From assembly GCA_020444765.1 (NCBI GenBank), contig JAGRHW010000258.1, positions 1-5,321 of the forward strand: a DNA stretch of 5,321 nucleotides, given 5' to 3'. Shown in pieces: positions 1-5,321 of the stretch; positions within the stretch are counted from its first letter, which is position 1; the number at the start of each line of letters is the position of its first letter. The notes beneath the pieces are model-generated. The model worked only from the letters and a program-made list of their open reading frames with translations. It searched no databases and was not told where the DNA came from. Source of the stretch: Gammaproteobacteria bacterium (GTDB lineage Bacteria > Pseudomonadota > Gammaproteobacteria > Granulosicoccales > Granulosicoccaceae). A program made the position numbers and the translations under genes.

Positions 1-94
1 CAATCAGGTCGGCGCCGCTCCCGGCGACCTCGTAGCGATACTCGAAGCCCTGAAGCAGGCCGGCGCCTTACGTGCGCAGCTGATTGTCATCTAG
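1..94 (+). CDS. flgI: Flagellar P-ring protein FlgI, C-terminal end (partial)
   Basis: The only open reading frame at the left edge begins in phase at base 2 and ends at TAG 92-94. It encodes 30 residues, beginning [17 protein letters not shown] and ending LRAQLIVI. This is the well-conserved C-terminus of FlgI, the periplasmic protein that polymerises into the P-ring around the flagellar rod in the peptidoglycan layer. In the family the segment ends in a similar hydrophobic stretch after a GA.P.DL..IL..L...G.LRA pattern. The rest of the gene, including the signal peptide, lies outside the window. The identification rests on this short tail plus the flgJ gene 30 bases downstream, which is the usual neighbour. 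Confidence 0.9.
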   Translation, partial: NQVGAAPGDLVAILEALKQAGALRAQLIVI

Positions 95-112
95 GGTCTG
101 CTCACAGGAATC

Positions 113-116
113 AGGA
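113..116 (+). promoter_or_regulatory. Ribosome binding site of flgJ
   Basis: AGGA lies 8 bases before the ATG at 125, in the short flgI-flgJ gap. A second AGGA at 106-109 is too far away to serve this start. The site supports the ATG at 125 as the start of flgJ. I see no promoter in the gap, so flgJ is probably read from upstream of flgI. Confidence 0.65.
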
Positions 117-124
117 TACAGACG

Positions 125-1096
125 ATGCAGTCTAATACCTTGGATGCCTCTGTTTATACGGATTTTCAGGGGCTGGGGCAACTCAAGGCCGATGCCGCAA
201 GACAAACGGAATCGTCGTTGCACCAGGCCGCCCAGCAGTTCGAGGCACTGTTTATCCAGAGCATGCTGAAAAGCATGCGTTCTGCAAGCCCGGGCGACCC
301 TCTGGTCAACAGCGATCAGGTCAAGCTGTATCAGGATATGATGGACAAGCAGCTGTCCATCGAGATGGCGGAAAACGGCGGTATAGGAATCGCGGCGATT
401 ATCGAACAGCAGCTCGGTGGATCGCAAGACAGTGAACAAACCGACCGTTCCGCAAACACTACGTTTGAGCGCTCGATCGCCTTTGCCACGCAACTCTGGC
501 AATCGTCAACATCAGACGCTAAGGCAAAGCCGCAAGCCGCAGACAGCAACGGCGTGACAGGCGTCACACAATCACGGGCCTTATGGGATTCGCCCGAGAG
601 TTTTGTGCAGTCCCTGTTGCCTGCCGCGCGTCGAGCGGCCAAGGCACTCGGTACCGAGCCCGAAGCGGTGATCGCGGTCGCGGCACTTGAAACCGGCTGG
701 GGCAAACACGTGATTCCGGGAAGCAACGGGCTCAGCAGCCATAACCTGTTCGGCATCAAATCGACCGATCCCGAGTCCGAAAACCGGGTCAGCGTCACCA
801 CCCTGGAATTCCAGCAAGGCGCCCTGCAGAAAGTCCAGCAGCCTTTCCGGACCTATAGCAGCCCTGGTGCCGCGGTTGCAGATTTCGCTAACTTTATCAA
901 TGAAAACCCGCGTTACGGTGAGGCCCTGAAAAAAGCCGACGATCCCGAAACGTTCTTGCAGGAAATTCATAAAGCCGGTTATGCAACCGACCCGGACTAC
1001 ACCGGAAAAGTCGTCGCGGTCATGCGCCAGATTCAGCGCATGACTCAAGGCTCGATTGCGGTGGCCGATAATTCACCCCAGAAAACCAGGATCTGA
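125..1096 (+). CDS. flgJ: FlgJ: rod cap protein with peptidoglycan-hydrolysing glucosaminidase domain
   Basis: The product has 323 residues, close to the enterobacterial FlgJ of about 316. Residues about 30-100 form the rod-binding domain (AAQQFEALFIQSMLKSMR at 35-52; ENGGIGIAAIIEQQL at 83-97), which caps the growing rod. A Q/S/T/A-rich linker (about 100-150) joins it to a GH73-type N-acetylglucosaminidase domain (about 152-310) that cuts peptidoglycan so the rod can cross the wall. Visible hallmarks are AALETGWGK at 186-194, with E189 as the expected catalytic acid; NLFGIK at 207-212; a second conserved glutamate, probably E228; FRTYSS at 241-246; and YATDPDYTGKV at 286-296. There is no signal peptide, as expected for export through the flagellar type III apparatus. 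The fused two-domain form is typical of beta- and gammaproteobacteria. All key residues are present, so it should be active. Its last codons overlap a predicted flgK promoter. Confidence 0.96.
   Translation: MQSNTLDASVYTDFQGLGQLKADAARQTESSLHQAAQQFEALFIQSMLKSMRSASPGDPLVNSDQVKLYQDMMDKQLSIEMAENGGIGIAAIIEQQLGGSQDSEQTDRSANTTFERSIAFATQLWQSSTSDAKAKPQAADSNGVTGVTQSRALWDSPESFVQSLLPAARRAAKALGTEPEAVIAVAALETGWGKHVIPGSNGLSSHNLFGIKSTDPESENRVSVTTLEFQQGALQKVQQPFRTYSSPGAAVADFANFINENPRYGEALKKADDPETFLQEIHKAGYATDPDYTGKVVAVMRQIQRMTQGSIAVADNSPQKTRI
1045..1071 (+). promoter_or_regulatory. Predicted sigma-28 (FliA) promoter for flgKL, inside flgJ
   Basis: TCAA (1045-1048), a 15-base spacer and GCCGATAA (1064-1071) fit the FliA consensus TAAA-N15-GCCGATAA. 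The -10 octamer matches 8 of 8 bases and the -35 core 3 of 4, at exact spacing. Initiation would fall near 1078, giving a leader of about 30 bases before the flgK ATG at 1109. A class 3 promoter for flgKL, additional to readthrough from the rod/hook operon, is known in enteric bacteria. The call is by consensus match and position only. Confidence 0.75.
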
Positions 1097-1108
1097 ACGG
1101 AATCAATC

Positions 1109-3001
1109 ATGGCCGATTTACTTAGCACAGGACTCAGCTCGCTGCTTGCCTCACAGCGCGCCATTGCCACGACTTCGCATAATATTGCCAATGCCGACAC
1201 CGAAGGCTATTCGCGCCAGCGCGTAAATCTCGAGACCCGTCCGTCTGAATACACGATTTCCGGCTATATCGGTCAGGGTGTCCAGGTTTCCGGTATCGAG
1301 AGGATCAATAATCAGTTTATCCAGAAACGTCTGGAACAGGCCACCACCGATCAGGCGCGCTCTGATGTCTATTATGAAATGATCAGCCGCATCGATGTCA
1401 TGCTGGCTGATGACAACGCGGGACTTTCGTCCGTTCAGACGGAATTTTTCAACTCGATTCAGGATCTTAATACAAATCCGACCTCTGTCGCCGCACGACA
1501 ATCGGTGCTCAACGCAGCTGCTAATCTGGCCGATCGTTTCAACAGCATGCAAAATCAGCTCGATGCGCTGCAGGACGAAACCAATAACCGCATCAATACG
1601 GTGATTAATGACATCAACACGATTGCGGAAAATATTGCCGAACTTAATGGAAGTATTATCAGCGCCGGCGCAACGGCCAAAGGCGAGATGCCGAATGATC
1701 TGCTCGACCAGCGGGATTACCAGCTTACCGAGCTCGCCAAGCTGATTTCGATCGATGTTATCGAACAGGATGATGGTTCGGTCAATGTGGTTCTGGGTAA
1801 AGGGCTTAGCCTGGTTTCCAATGGCGACACCGCCACCCTGTCGCAAATCACCGATCCGTCGCAGCCTGAGAAAACCCAGATAGCGGTGGAAGGATCTAAC
1901 GGGCCTCTGGTGATCGGTGATCAACTGACTGGCGGCTCACTCGGCGGCCTGCTGGATTTCCGGCGCGAAACGCTGGATCAGTCCATGAATGAAATCGGCA
2001 GACTCGCGGTCGTTCTGGCGGATCAGTTCAACGAACAGCATATACAGGGATTGACGCTGGAAGGCGATCCCGGCGGTGAGTTTTTCCGGGTGCCGCAACC
2101 CGAGGTAACTGCCAATCAAAACAATACAGGCTCGGCGGCCGTAGATGTCAGCTTAACCGACACGACCCAGTTGACGACCTCGGACTATAGCCTCAGTTAT
2201 GATGGCAGCGAATATACCCTGACCCGGCTCAGCGACAATCAGAGTGTCAGCGGCGCCGGCCCGCTCAGCATGGATGGTTTACAGGTCGATATTAGCGGCA
2301 CGGCAAATGCCGGCGACAGTTTCCTGATTCGCCCGACCCGCAAGGCCGCCCGGGAATTCAGCTTCGAGCTGAGCAATGTCGAGGAAATCGCCCTGTCTTC
2401 GCCGATTCGCAGTGAAGCACCGGTCAGCAATCTCGGCACCGGCGAGATCACCTCTCCGGTGATTACCGACCCGGAAGATCCAAACCTGACAGATACGGTG
2501 GAAATACGTTTCAACAACCCACCCGACACCTTCGACGTGATCAATACCAGCGACGGATCGACGATTGCCGGCGGTGTAAGCTTTACCAAGGGTGAAGCCA
2601 TAGAGTACCAGGGTTGGCGTGTTGAAATTACCGGAGAACCGGCTTCCGGCGATACCTTCAGCATCGAGTTCAATGCCGGCAGCACCGGCGATAACAGCAA
2701 CGGTCAGTTACTCGCGAATCTGCAAAGCGATTTGCTGATCGGCGGCACGTCCAGTCTGCTCGACGGCTATTCCGCGTTCATAAGCCAGATCGGCAGCAAT
2801 ACCCGACAGGCGGGTATCAACAAGGATGCCATGGACAGCCTGCTGGAAGAAGCGCAGGCATCCCGTGAATCCGTCTCGGGTGTCAATCTCGACGAGGAAG
2901 CGATAAACCTGACGCGTTACCAACAAGCCTACCAGGCCTCGGCGCAAATCATTGCCGCCGCGGATAATATGTTTCAAACCCTGCTCGGCGCCATAGGATA
3001 A
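1109..3001 (+). CDS. flgK: Flagellar hook-associated protein 1 (FlgK, HAP1)
   Basis: The product has 630 residues, longer than enteric FlgK (about 550) but within the range of gammaproteobacterial forms. FlgK forms the first ring of the hook-filament junction and is secreted through the flagellar export apparatus without a signal peptide. The N-terminus holds the conserved rod/hook-family segment (LLSTGLSSLLASQRAIA at 4-20, then SHNIANADTEGYSRQRVNL at 23-41). The C-terminus has the matching helical segment (INLTRYQQAYQASAQII at 599-615, MFQTLLGAIG at 621-630); the two termini pair as the D0 core. Residues 80-320 are helix-rich D1 with LLDQRDYQL at 198-206. Residues about 325-530 are a variable beta-rich region holding two related repeats (about 359-417 and 463-525). 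ACGGAA at 1097-1102 is a modest ribosome binding site. The gene starts 12 bases after flgJ, ends 4 bases before flgL, and has a likely sigma-28 promoter just upstream. Confidence 0.97.
   Translation: MADLLSTGLSSLLASQRAIATTSHNIANADTEGYSRQRVNLETRPSEYTISGYIGQGVQVSGIERINNQFIQKRLEQATTDQARSDVYYEMISRIDVMLADDNAGLSSVQTEFFNSIQDLNTNPTSVAARQSVLNAAANLADRFNSMQNQLDALQDETNNRINTVINDINTIAENIAELNGSIISAGATAKGEMPNDLLDQRDYQLTELAKLISIDVIEQDDGSVNVVLGKGLSLVSNGDTATLSQITDPSQPEKTQIAVEGSNGPLVIGDQLTGGSLGGLLDFRRETLDQSMNEIGRLAVVLADQFNEQHIQGLTLEGDPGGEFFRVPQPEVTANQNNTGSAAVDVSLTDTTQLTTSDYSLSYDGSEYTLTRLSDNQSVSGAGPLSMDGLQVDISGTANAGDSFLIRPTRKAAREFSFELSNVEEIALSSPIRSEAPVSNLGTGEITSPVITDPEDPNLTDTVEIRFNNPPDTFDVINTSDGSTIAGGVSFTKGEAIEYQGWRVEITGEPASGDTFSIEFNAGSTGDNSNGQLLANLQSDLLIGGTSSLLDGYSAFISQIGSNTRQAGINKDAMDSLLEEAQASRESVSGVNLDEEAINLTRYQQAYQASAQIIAAADNMFQTLLGAIG
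2183..2359 (+). repeat. Beta-domain unit A in FlgK (residues ~359-417)
   Basis: This stretch encodes the first copy of a unit of about 60 residues with the pattern Y.L.Y....Y.L.......S........DGLQVDISG....GDSF.I.P. Its end (LQVDISGTANAGDSFLIRP) closely resembles the unit in FlgL. By hand alignment, the 54 bases from 2282 match those from 3783 at about 38 positions. It is probably a surface-exposed domain of the junction ring, not a DNA repeat in the usual sense. Confidence 0.55.
2495..2683 (+). repeat. Beta-domain unit B in FlgK (residues ~463-525)
   Basis: This is a second copy of the same kind of unit, with the pattern F.V.N...G.........F..GEAIEYQGW.VEITG.P.SGDTFSIEF. It resembles the FlgL unit more closely along its whole length than unit A does, for example DTFDVINTSDGSTI against TSFNVINETTGATV in FlgL. 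The relation is read from the translations; boundaries are approximate. Confidence 0.55.
2995..2998 (+). promoter_or_regulatory. Ribosome binding site of flgL, within the end of flgK
   Basis: AGGA lies 7 bases before the flgL ATG at 3006 and sits in the last codons of flgK, ending just before its stop. Ribosomes finishing flgK would pass directly over this site, so the two genes are probably translationally coupled, as suits two proteins needed in matched amounts at the hook-filament junction. Confidence 0.7.
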
Positions 3002-3005
3002 TATT

Positions 3006-4202
3006 ATGAGAATTTCCAGCGCATATTTTTCCCGCAAGCTGGCCACTGACTACATGCAAAAGCAAAGTGAGCTGGCGATTACCCAGAGCCAGTTGGCGAG
3101 CGGTAAAAAAATCAACCGCCCATCCGATGATCCGGCCGTGGCGGTAGTCAGCGGCAGCCTGAAACAGCTCTCGAATCAATTCGGGCAGTTCGACCGCAAC
3201 AGCACCTTCGCTGAATCACGGCTGGCGATGGAGGAAACAGCCCTCGGCAGTGTATCCAACGTACTGCTGCGCATGAAAGAGCTGGCGCTTGCCGCGAATA
3301 ACGACACCCTGTCGACGGAAGACAACCGCGCATTCCTTGCCGAAGTCGAACAGCAAATGCTCGAACTCGTCGATTACGCGAACACGACCGACGCCAACGG
3401 CGATTTCCTTTTTGCCGGCAACAAGGTAAGCAGCAAGCCGTTCGTCGGCAATAAAACGATCGAGTATGTCGGCGATGACGAAACCAAAAGCATCCAGATC
3501 GGTACCGGCAGAACCGTGGCATCAAGTGATTCCGGCGCCGATATCTTTCTCCGCATACGCAACGGTAACGGTGACCTGACGGTCGATGCTTCGTCCGCCA
3601 ATACAGGAACGGGGCAGATCTCTCCGGCGTCCGTAACCGATCGAGCGGTTTTCGAACAGCAGGACTTCCGCGTGGATTTTGTGTCGGCCACCAGCTTTAA
3701 TGTGATCAACGAAACCACCGGCGCAACGGTTTTGAGCGCCCAGCCTTTCGAGCCGGGCGAAACCATCGAATTTGCCGGTATTCAGGTCGATATAACCGGC
3801 AGCCCGGAAGCGGGTGACAGTTTCACGATCAAGCCGAGCTCCAACCAGGATCTGTTTACGACAGTCAATAATTTTATCGAGATTCTGAATACCGAGCCGG
3901 CCAACGATACTGAAGAAGCGCTGCGCAAGCAGGAACTCAGCGGATTTATCAGCGATCTCAATCAGGCTTTCGAACATATCAATGCCAAGCGCAGCGAAGT
4001 CGGCACACGCCAGGTATACATAGAAAGCTCCAGAGAAGAAAACGAGTCGGTCAAGGCCCAGATCGATATCACCATCTCCGGTTTCGAGGATCTCGACTAC
4101 GCCGAGGCTGTCACCAGAATGGAATCACAACTGACATCCCTGGAAGCACTGCAAAGCAGCTTTTCCAGAATCGAATCGTTATCATTGTTCGATTATCTTT
4201 GA
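3006..4202 (+). CDS. flgL: Flagellar hook-associated protein 3 (FlgL, HAP3)
   Basis: The product has 398 residues, longer than enteric FlgL (about 317) because of a central insertion. FlgL forms the second junction ring, between FlgK and the filament, and is built like a flagellin. The N-terminal coiled D0/D1 segment shows MRISSAYF at 1-8, the flagellin-like QLASGKKINRPSDDPA at 29-44 and LLRMKELALAANNDT at 87-101, followed by ANTTDANGDFLFAG at 126-138. The central beta region (about 140-280) includes one unit at 220-280 related to the two in FlgK. The C-terminal helices end in ALQSSFSRIESLSLFDYL at 381-398, the family's typical ending. It is secreted without a signal peptide. It starts 4 bases after flgK, with its binding site inside flgK, and is the last gene of this transcription unit, since hairpins and a new promoter follow. 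Confidence 0.96.
   Translation: MRISSAYFSRKLATDYMQKQSELAITQSQLASGKKINRPSDDPAVAVVSGSLKQLSNQFGQFDRNSTFAESRLAMEETALGSVSNVLLRMKELALAANNDTLSTEDNRAFLAEVEQQMLELVDYANTTDANGDFLFAGNKVSSKPFVGNKTIEYVGDDETKSIQIGTGRTVASSDSGADIFLRIRNGNGDLTVDASSANTGTGQISPASVTDRAVFEQQDFRVDFVSATSFNVINETTGATVLSAQPFEPGETIEFAGIQVDITGSPEAGDSFTIKPSSNQDLFTTVNNFIEILNTEPANDTEEALRKQELSGFISDLNQAFEHINAKRSEVGTRQVYIESSREENESVKAQIDITISGFEDLDYAEAVTRMESQLTSLEALQSSFSRIESLSLFDYL
3663..3845 (+). repeat. Beta-domain unit in FlgL (residues ~220-280), related to FlgK units
   Basis: The encoded segment runs from DFRVDFVSATSFNVIN to GDSFTIKPS and contains GETIEFAGIQVDITGSPEAG in its second half. It shares with FlgK unit B the sequence pattern F.VIN...G........F..GE.IE..G..V.ITG.P..GD.F.I. 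It accounts for much of the extra length of this FlgL compared with the enteric protein. Confidence 0.55.
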
Positions 4203-4203
4203 T

Positions 4204-4219
4204 CGTTACCTTAGTAACG
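4204..4219 (+). repeat. Inverted repeat right after the flgL stop
   Basis: CGTTAC (4204-4209) and GTAACG (4214-4219) form a perfect 6-base-pair stem with a four-base CTTA loop, beginning one base after the flgL stop codon ends. No T-tract follows, so it is not a classic intrinsic terminator alone. It is the first of several inverted repeats in the gap. Confidence 0.5.
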
Positions 4220-4228
4220 CTCAAGGTT

Positions 4229-4263
4229 CCGTTTCCGCGCAGACAACTTTTGTGCGGAAACGG
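4229..4263 (+). terminator. Strong hairpin after flgL: possible terminator or mRNA 3'-end stabiliser
   Basis: The arms CCGTTTCCGC (4229-4238) and GCGGAAACGG (4254-4263) are perfectly complementary over 10 bases. In RNA the stem extends inward to 15 pairs (4229-4243 with 4249-4263, two of them G-U), closing a five-base loop. It is the most stable structure in the gap and lies 26 bases after flgL. There is no run of T after it, so it may end transcripts with Rho, or protect the flgL mRNA end from exonucleases, rather than act as an intrinsic terminator. Confidence 0.5.
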
Positions 4264-4290
4264 CCGGGGGTCAAGCAGTTTGACCCGGCC
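4262..4290 (+). repeat. Second GC-rich hairpin, abutting the first
   Basis: GGGTCAA (4268-4274) pairs with TTGACCC (4280-4286) across a five-base loop. With a two-G bulge the stem continues as GGCC (4262-4265) with GGCC (4287-4290). The outermost two bases are shared with the right arm of the preceding hairpin, so the full forms compete by two pairs. No T-tract follows. Confidence 0.45.
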
Positions 4291-4323
4291 CAACCCTTCA
4301 ATTTCAACATCACGCATTTCAAG

Positions 4324-4343
4324 CCAGTGTAAAGCAGCACTGG
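4324..4343 (+). repeat. Third small inverted repeat in the flgL-flagellin gap
   Basis: CCAGTG (4324-4329) and CACTGG (4338-4343) form a perfect 6-base-pair stem around an eight-base loop. Function unknown; it may be chance, but it continues the cluster of inverted repeats between flgL and the flagellin promoter. Confidence 0.35.
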
Positions 4344-4387
4344 AAATTGTGACCACTTCTTTATTCCGGCAAGCTGTTCCCCCGAAA

Positions 4388-4429
4388 CCCTGACATACGT
4401 CTCTTTAGACCTTTAAACAGGGCTTTTTT
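4388..4429 (+). terminator. Possible intrinsic terminator with T6 tract, overlapping the flagellin promoter
   Basis: CCCTG (4388-4392) can pair with CAGGG (4418-4422), followed one base later by six T (4424-4429). The 25 bases between contain a small GTCT/AGAC hairpin (4399-4402 with 4407-4410). The T-tract is the best in the gap, but the stem is short and the loop long, so this is a weak call. The T-tract also forms part of the spacer of the sigma-28 promoter. Confidence 0.3.
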
Positions 4430-4440
4430 CAAGTCGATAC
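4414..4440 (+). promoter_or_regulatory. Predicted sigma-28 (FliA) promoter of flagellin
   Basis: TAAA (4414-4417), a 15-base spacer and GTCGATAC (4433-4440) match the FliA consensus TAAA-N15-GCCGATAA at 4 of 4 and 6 of 8 bases with exact spacing. Transcription would begin near 4447 and give a leader of about 100 bases before the flagellin ATG at 4548. Flagellin genes of gammaproteobacteria are standard FliA targets, so position and match agree. No comparably good alternative was found in the gap. Confidence 0.78.
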
Positions 4441-4547
4441 AAGAGCCGTGAGCAGTGAATTTTGTGACTTTCAAAATAATTAATTAAAGGCGCTCGCGAA
4501 TTTACTACTAAGGAACCCTTCAAGGGATAAATAAAGGAATAAAAATC
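4441..4547 (+). promoter_or_regulatory. Flagellin mRNA leader with three GGA motifs and ribosome binding site
   Basis: This is the AT-rich predicted 5' leader of flagellin mRNA. GGA occurs at 4512-4514, 4525-4527 and 4536-4538, each preceded by A or G in an A-rich setting. The last belongs to AAGGAA, the likely ribosome binding site, 9 bases before the ATG at 4548. The segment CCCT-TCA-AGGG (4516-4526) can form a small hairpin between the first two. The arrangement resembles binding sites of the RNA-binding regulator CsrA/RsmA, which can block ribosome access, but this is inference. The ribosome binding site itself is well supported. Confidence 0.5.
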
Positions 4548-5321
4548 ATGGCACAAACTATCAACACCAACATCATGTCTTTGACTGCGCAGCGCAACCT
4601 GGGTAAGTCTCAATCCACACTGGCTACTTCCATCGAACGTCTGTCTTCCGGTCTGCGAGTCAACTCGGCTAAGGACGACGCCGCCGGTCTTGCAATTGCC
4701 GAGCGTATGAACGCCCAGGTCAAGGGCATGAACGTGGCAATCCGCAACGCCAATGACGGTATTTCGCTGGCGCAGACTGCTGAAGGCGGTCTCAACGAAA
4801 TCGGCAATATGCTGCAGCGTATGCGTGAGCTGGCTGTACAGGCTGCCAACGGCACCAACAGCGCTGACGACCGTGACAACCTCAACGCTGAATTCACCGC
4901 ACTGGATGAAGAAATCGGCCGTATTGCCAGCGTTACGCAATTCAACGGTATGAAGATCCTTGGCTCCGCAGCCGGCAGCTTTGTCTTCCAGGTCGGCGCC
5001 AACTCCGGCGAAACCATGACGATCGAAACGGCCTCTATCGCCTCAACCGGTGAGACTATCGATGGTTCCGATGCGACCAATGCTGAATCCGCACTGGCCG
5101 CGATCGATGATTTGATCGACGAAGTCACCACTCAACGCGCGACTTACGGTGCTGCACAAAGCCGCTTCGGCAGCGCGATCAACAATCTGCAGATCGGCGT
5201 GGAAAACACCTCCGCCGCCCGTGGCCGGATTGTCGATGCCGACTTCGCGGTTGAAACTGCAAATCTGACACGTGCGCAGATACTCCAGCAAGCCGGTACG
5301 GCCATGGTTGCACAAGCCAAC
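4548..5321 (+). CDS. fliC: Flagellin, filament subunit (3' end cut by window edge)
   Basis: An open frame of 258 codons runs from ATG 4548 to the window edge with no stop. It encodes the major filament protein, secreted and polymerised into the helical propeller. The N-terminal D0/D1 region (1 to about 140) shows MAQTINTNIMSLTAQRNL, RLSSGLRVNSAKDDAAGLAI at 31-50 and LQRMRELAVQAANGTNS at 89-105. The C-terminal D1/D0 region (about 180-258) shows SRFGSAINNL at 205-214, DADFAVETANLTRAQILQQA at 230-249 and ends in MVAQAN. Family members finish about a dozen residues later, so the full protein should be near 270 residues, with only about 40 residues (140-180) in place of the usual variable outer domains. 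No cysteine is present. Codons favour a narrow set (CGT, CTG, AAC, GGT), as in highly expressed genes. The symbol could equally be fla or flaA in this organism. Confidence 0.96.
   Translation, partial: MAQTINTNIMSLTAQRNLGKSQSTLATSIERLSSGLRVNSAKDDAAGLAIAERMNAQVKGMNVAIRNANDGISLAQTAEGGLNEIGNMLQRMRELAVQAANGTNSADDRDNLNAEFTALDEEIGRIASVTQFNGMKILGSAAGSFVFQVGANSGETMTIETASIASTGETIDGSDATNAESALAAIDDLIDEVTTQRATYGAAQSRFGSAINNLQIGVENTSAARGRIVDADFAVETANLTRAQILQQAGTAMVAQAN

Noticed and set aside
331..801. Long open frames on the - strand opposite flgJ, flgK and flgL
   Set aside because: They are antisense shadows of strongly conserved genes, with no family resemblance, and are common in GC-rich coding DNA.
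3537..3544. GCCGATAT in flgL, close to a sigma-28 -10 element
   Set aside because: No TAAA-like element lies at the required spacing (GGCA instead), and no gene starts downstream. The same applies to GGCGATAA at 2687 and GCGGATAA at 2960 in flgK.
4111..4356. Open frame of 81 codons on the - strand across the flgL end and the hairpin cluster
   Set aside because: It overlaps the flgL 3' end antisense and reads through both arms of the GC-rich hairpins. I see no convincing ribosome binding site or recognisable motif. The openness is probably chance.
4199..4393. Open frame of 64 codons on the + strand starting inside the flgL end
   Set aside because: It covers the inverted repeats, has a low-complexity S/R/P-rich product without a recognisable motif, and ends just before the flagellin promoter region. 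Treated as non-coding.
4486..4512. Second sigma-28-like site in the flagellin leader: TAAA-N15-ACTACTAA
   Set aside because: The -35 core matches but the -10 agrees at only 4 of 8 bases, and the site at 4414-4440 is clearly better.

Overview
The window is a stretch of a bacterial flagellar gene cluster, all on the + strand: the 3' end of flgI (P-ring), flgJ (rod cap and muramidase), flgK and flgL (the two hook-filament junction proteins), a 345-base intergenic region, and a flagellin gene that runs off the right edge. The order flgI-flgJ-flgK-flgL-flagellin, a two-domain FlgJ with a glucosaminidase half, and promoter-like sites matching the FliA (sigma-28) consensus all point to a gammaproteobacterium with a polar-type or single flagellar system. 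Genus cannot be fixed from the sequence. Base composition is moderately GC-rich in the genes and clearly AT-richer just before the flagellin start.

Layout. Bases 1-94 end flgI; a 30-base gap carrying a good ribosome binding site leads into flgJ (125-1096). flgK (1109-3001) follows after 12 bases and flgL (3006-4202) after 4 more, so flgI-J-K-L looks like one transcription unit. A site with a perfect sigma-28 -10 octamer lies inside the last codons of flgJ and would give flgKL its own late promoter. Bases 4203-4547 hold no credible gene. They contain several inverted repeats directly after flgL, a T-tract with a possible terminator stem, a sigma-28 promoter for flagellin, and an approximately 100-base leader with three GGA motifs. 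Flagellin starts at 4548 and lacks only its last few codons.

How the genes work together. FlgI forms the ring in the peptidoglycan. FlgJ caps the growing rod and cuts the cell wall so the rod can pass. FlgK and FlgL then adapt the finished hook to the filament, which is built from the flagellin encoded last. The two predicted sigma-28 sites mark the known switch from rod/hook assembly genes to late genes, which are transcribed after FlgM export frees FliA.

I found no mobile element, RNA gene, CRISPR array or unknown system. The less ordinary points are the flgKL promoter buried in flgJ, a related beta-domain unit present twice in FlgK and once in FlgL, the hairpin cluster after flgL, the overlap of a possible terminator with the flagellin promoter, and the very short flagellin.
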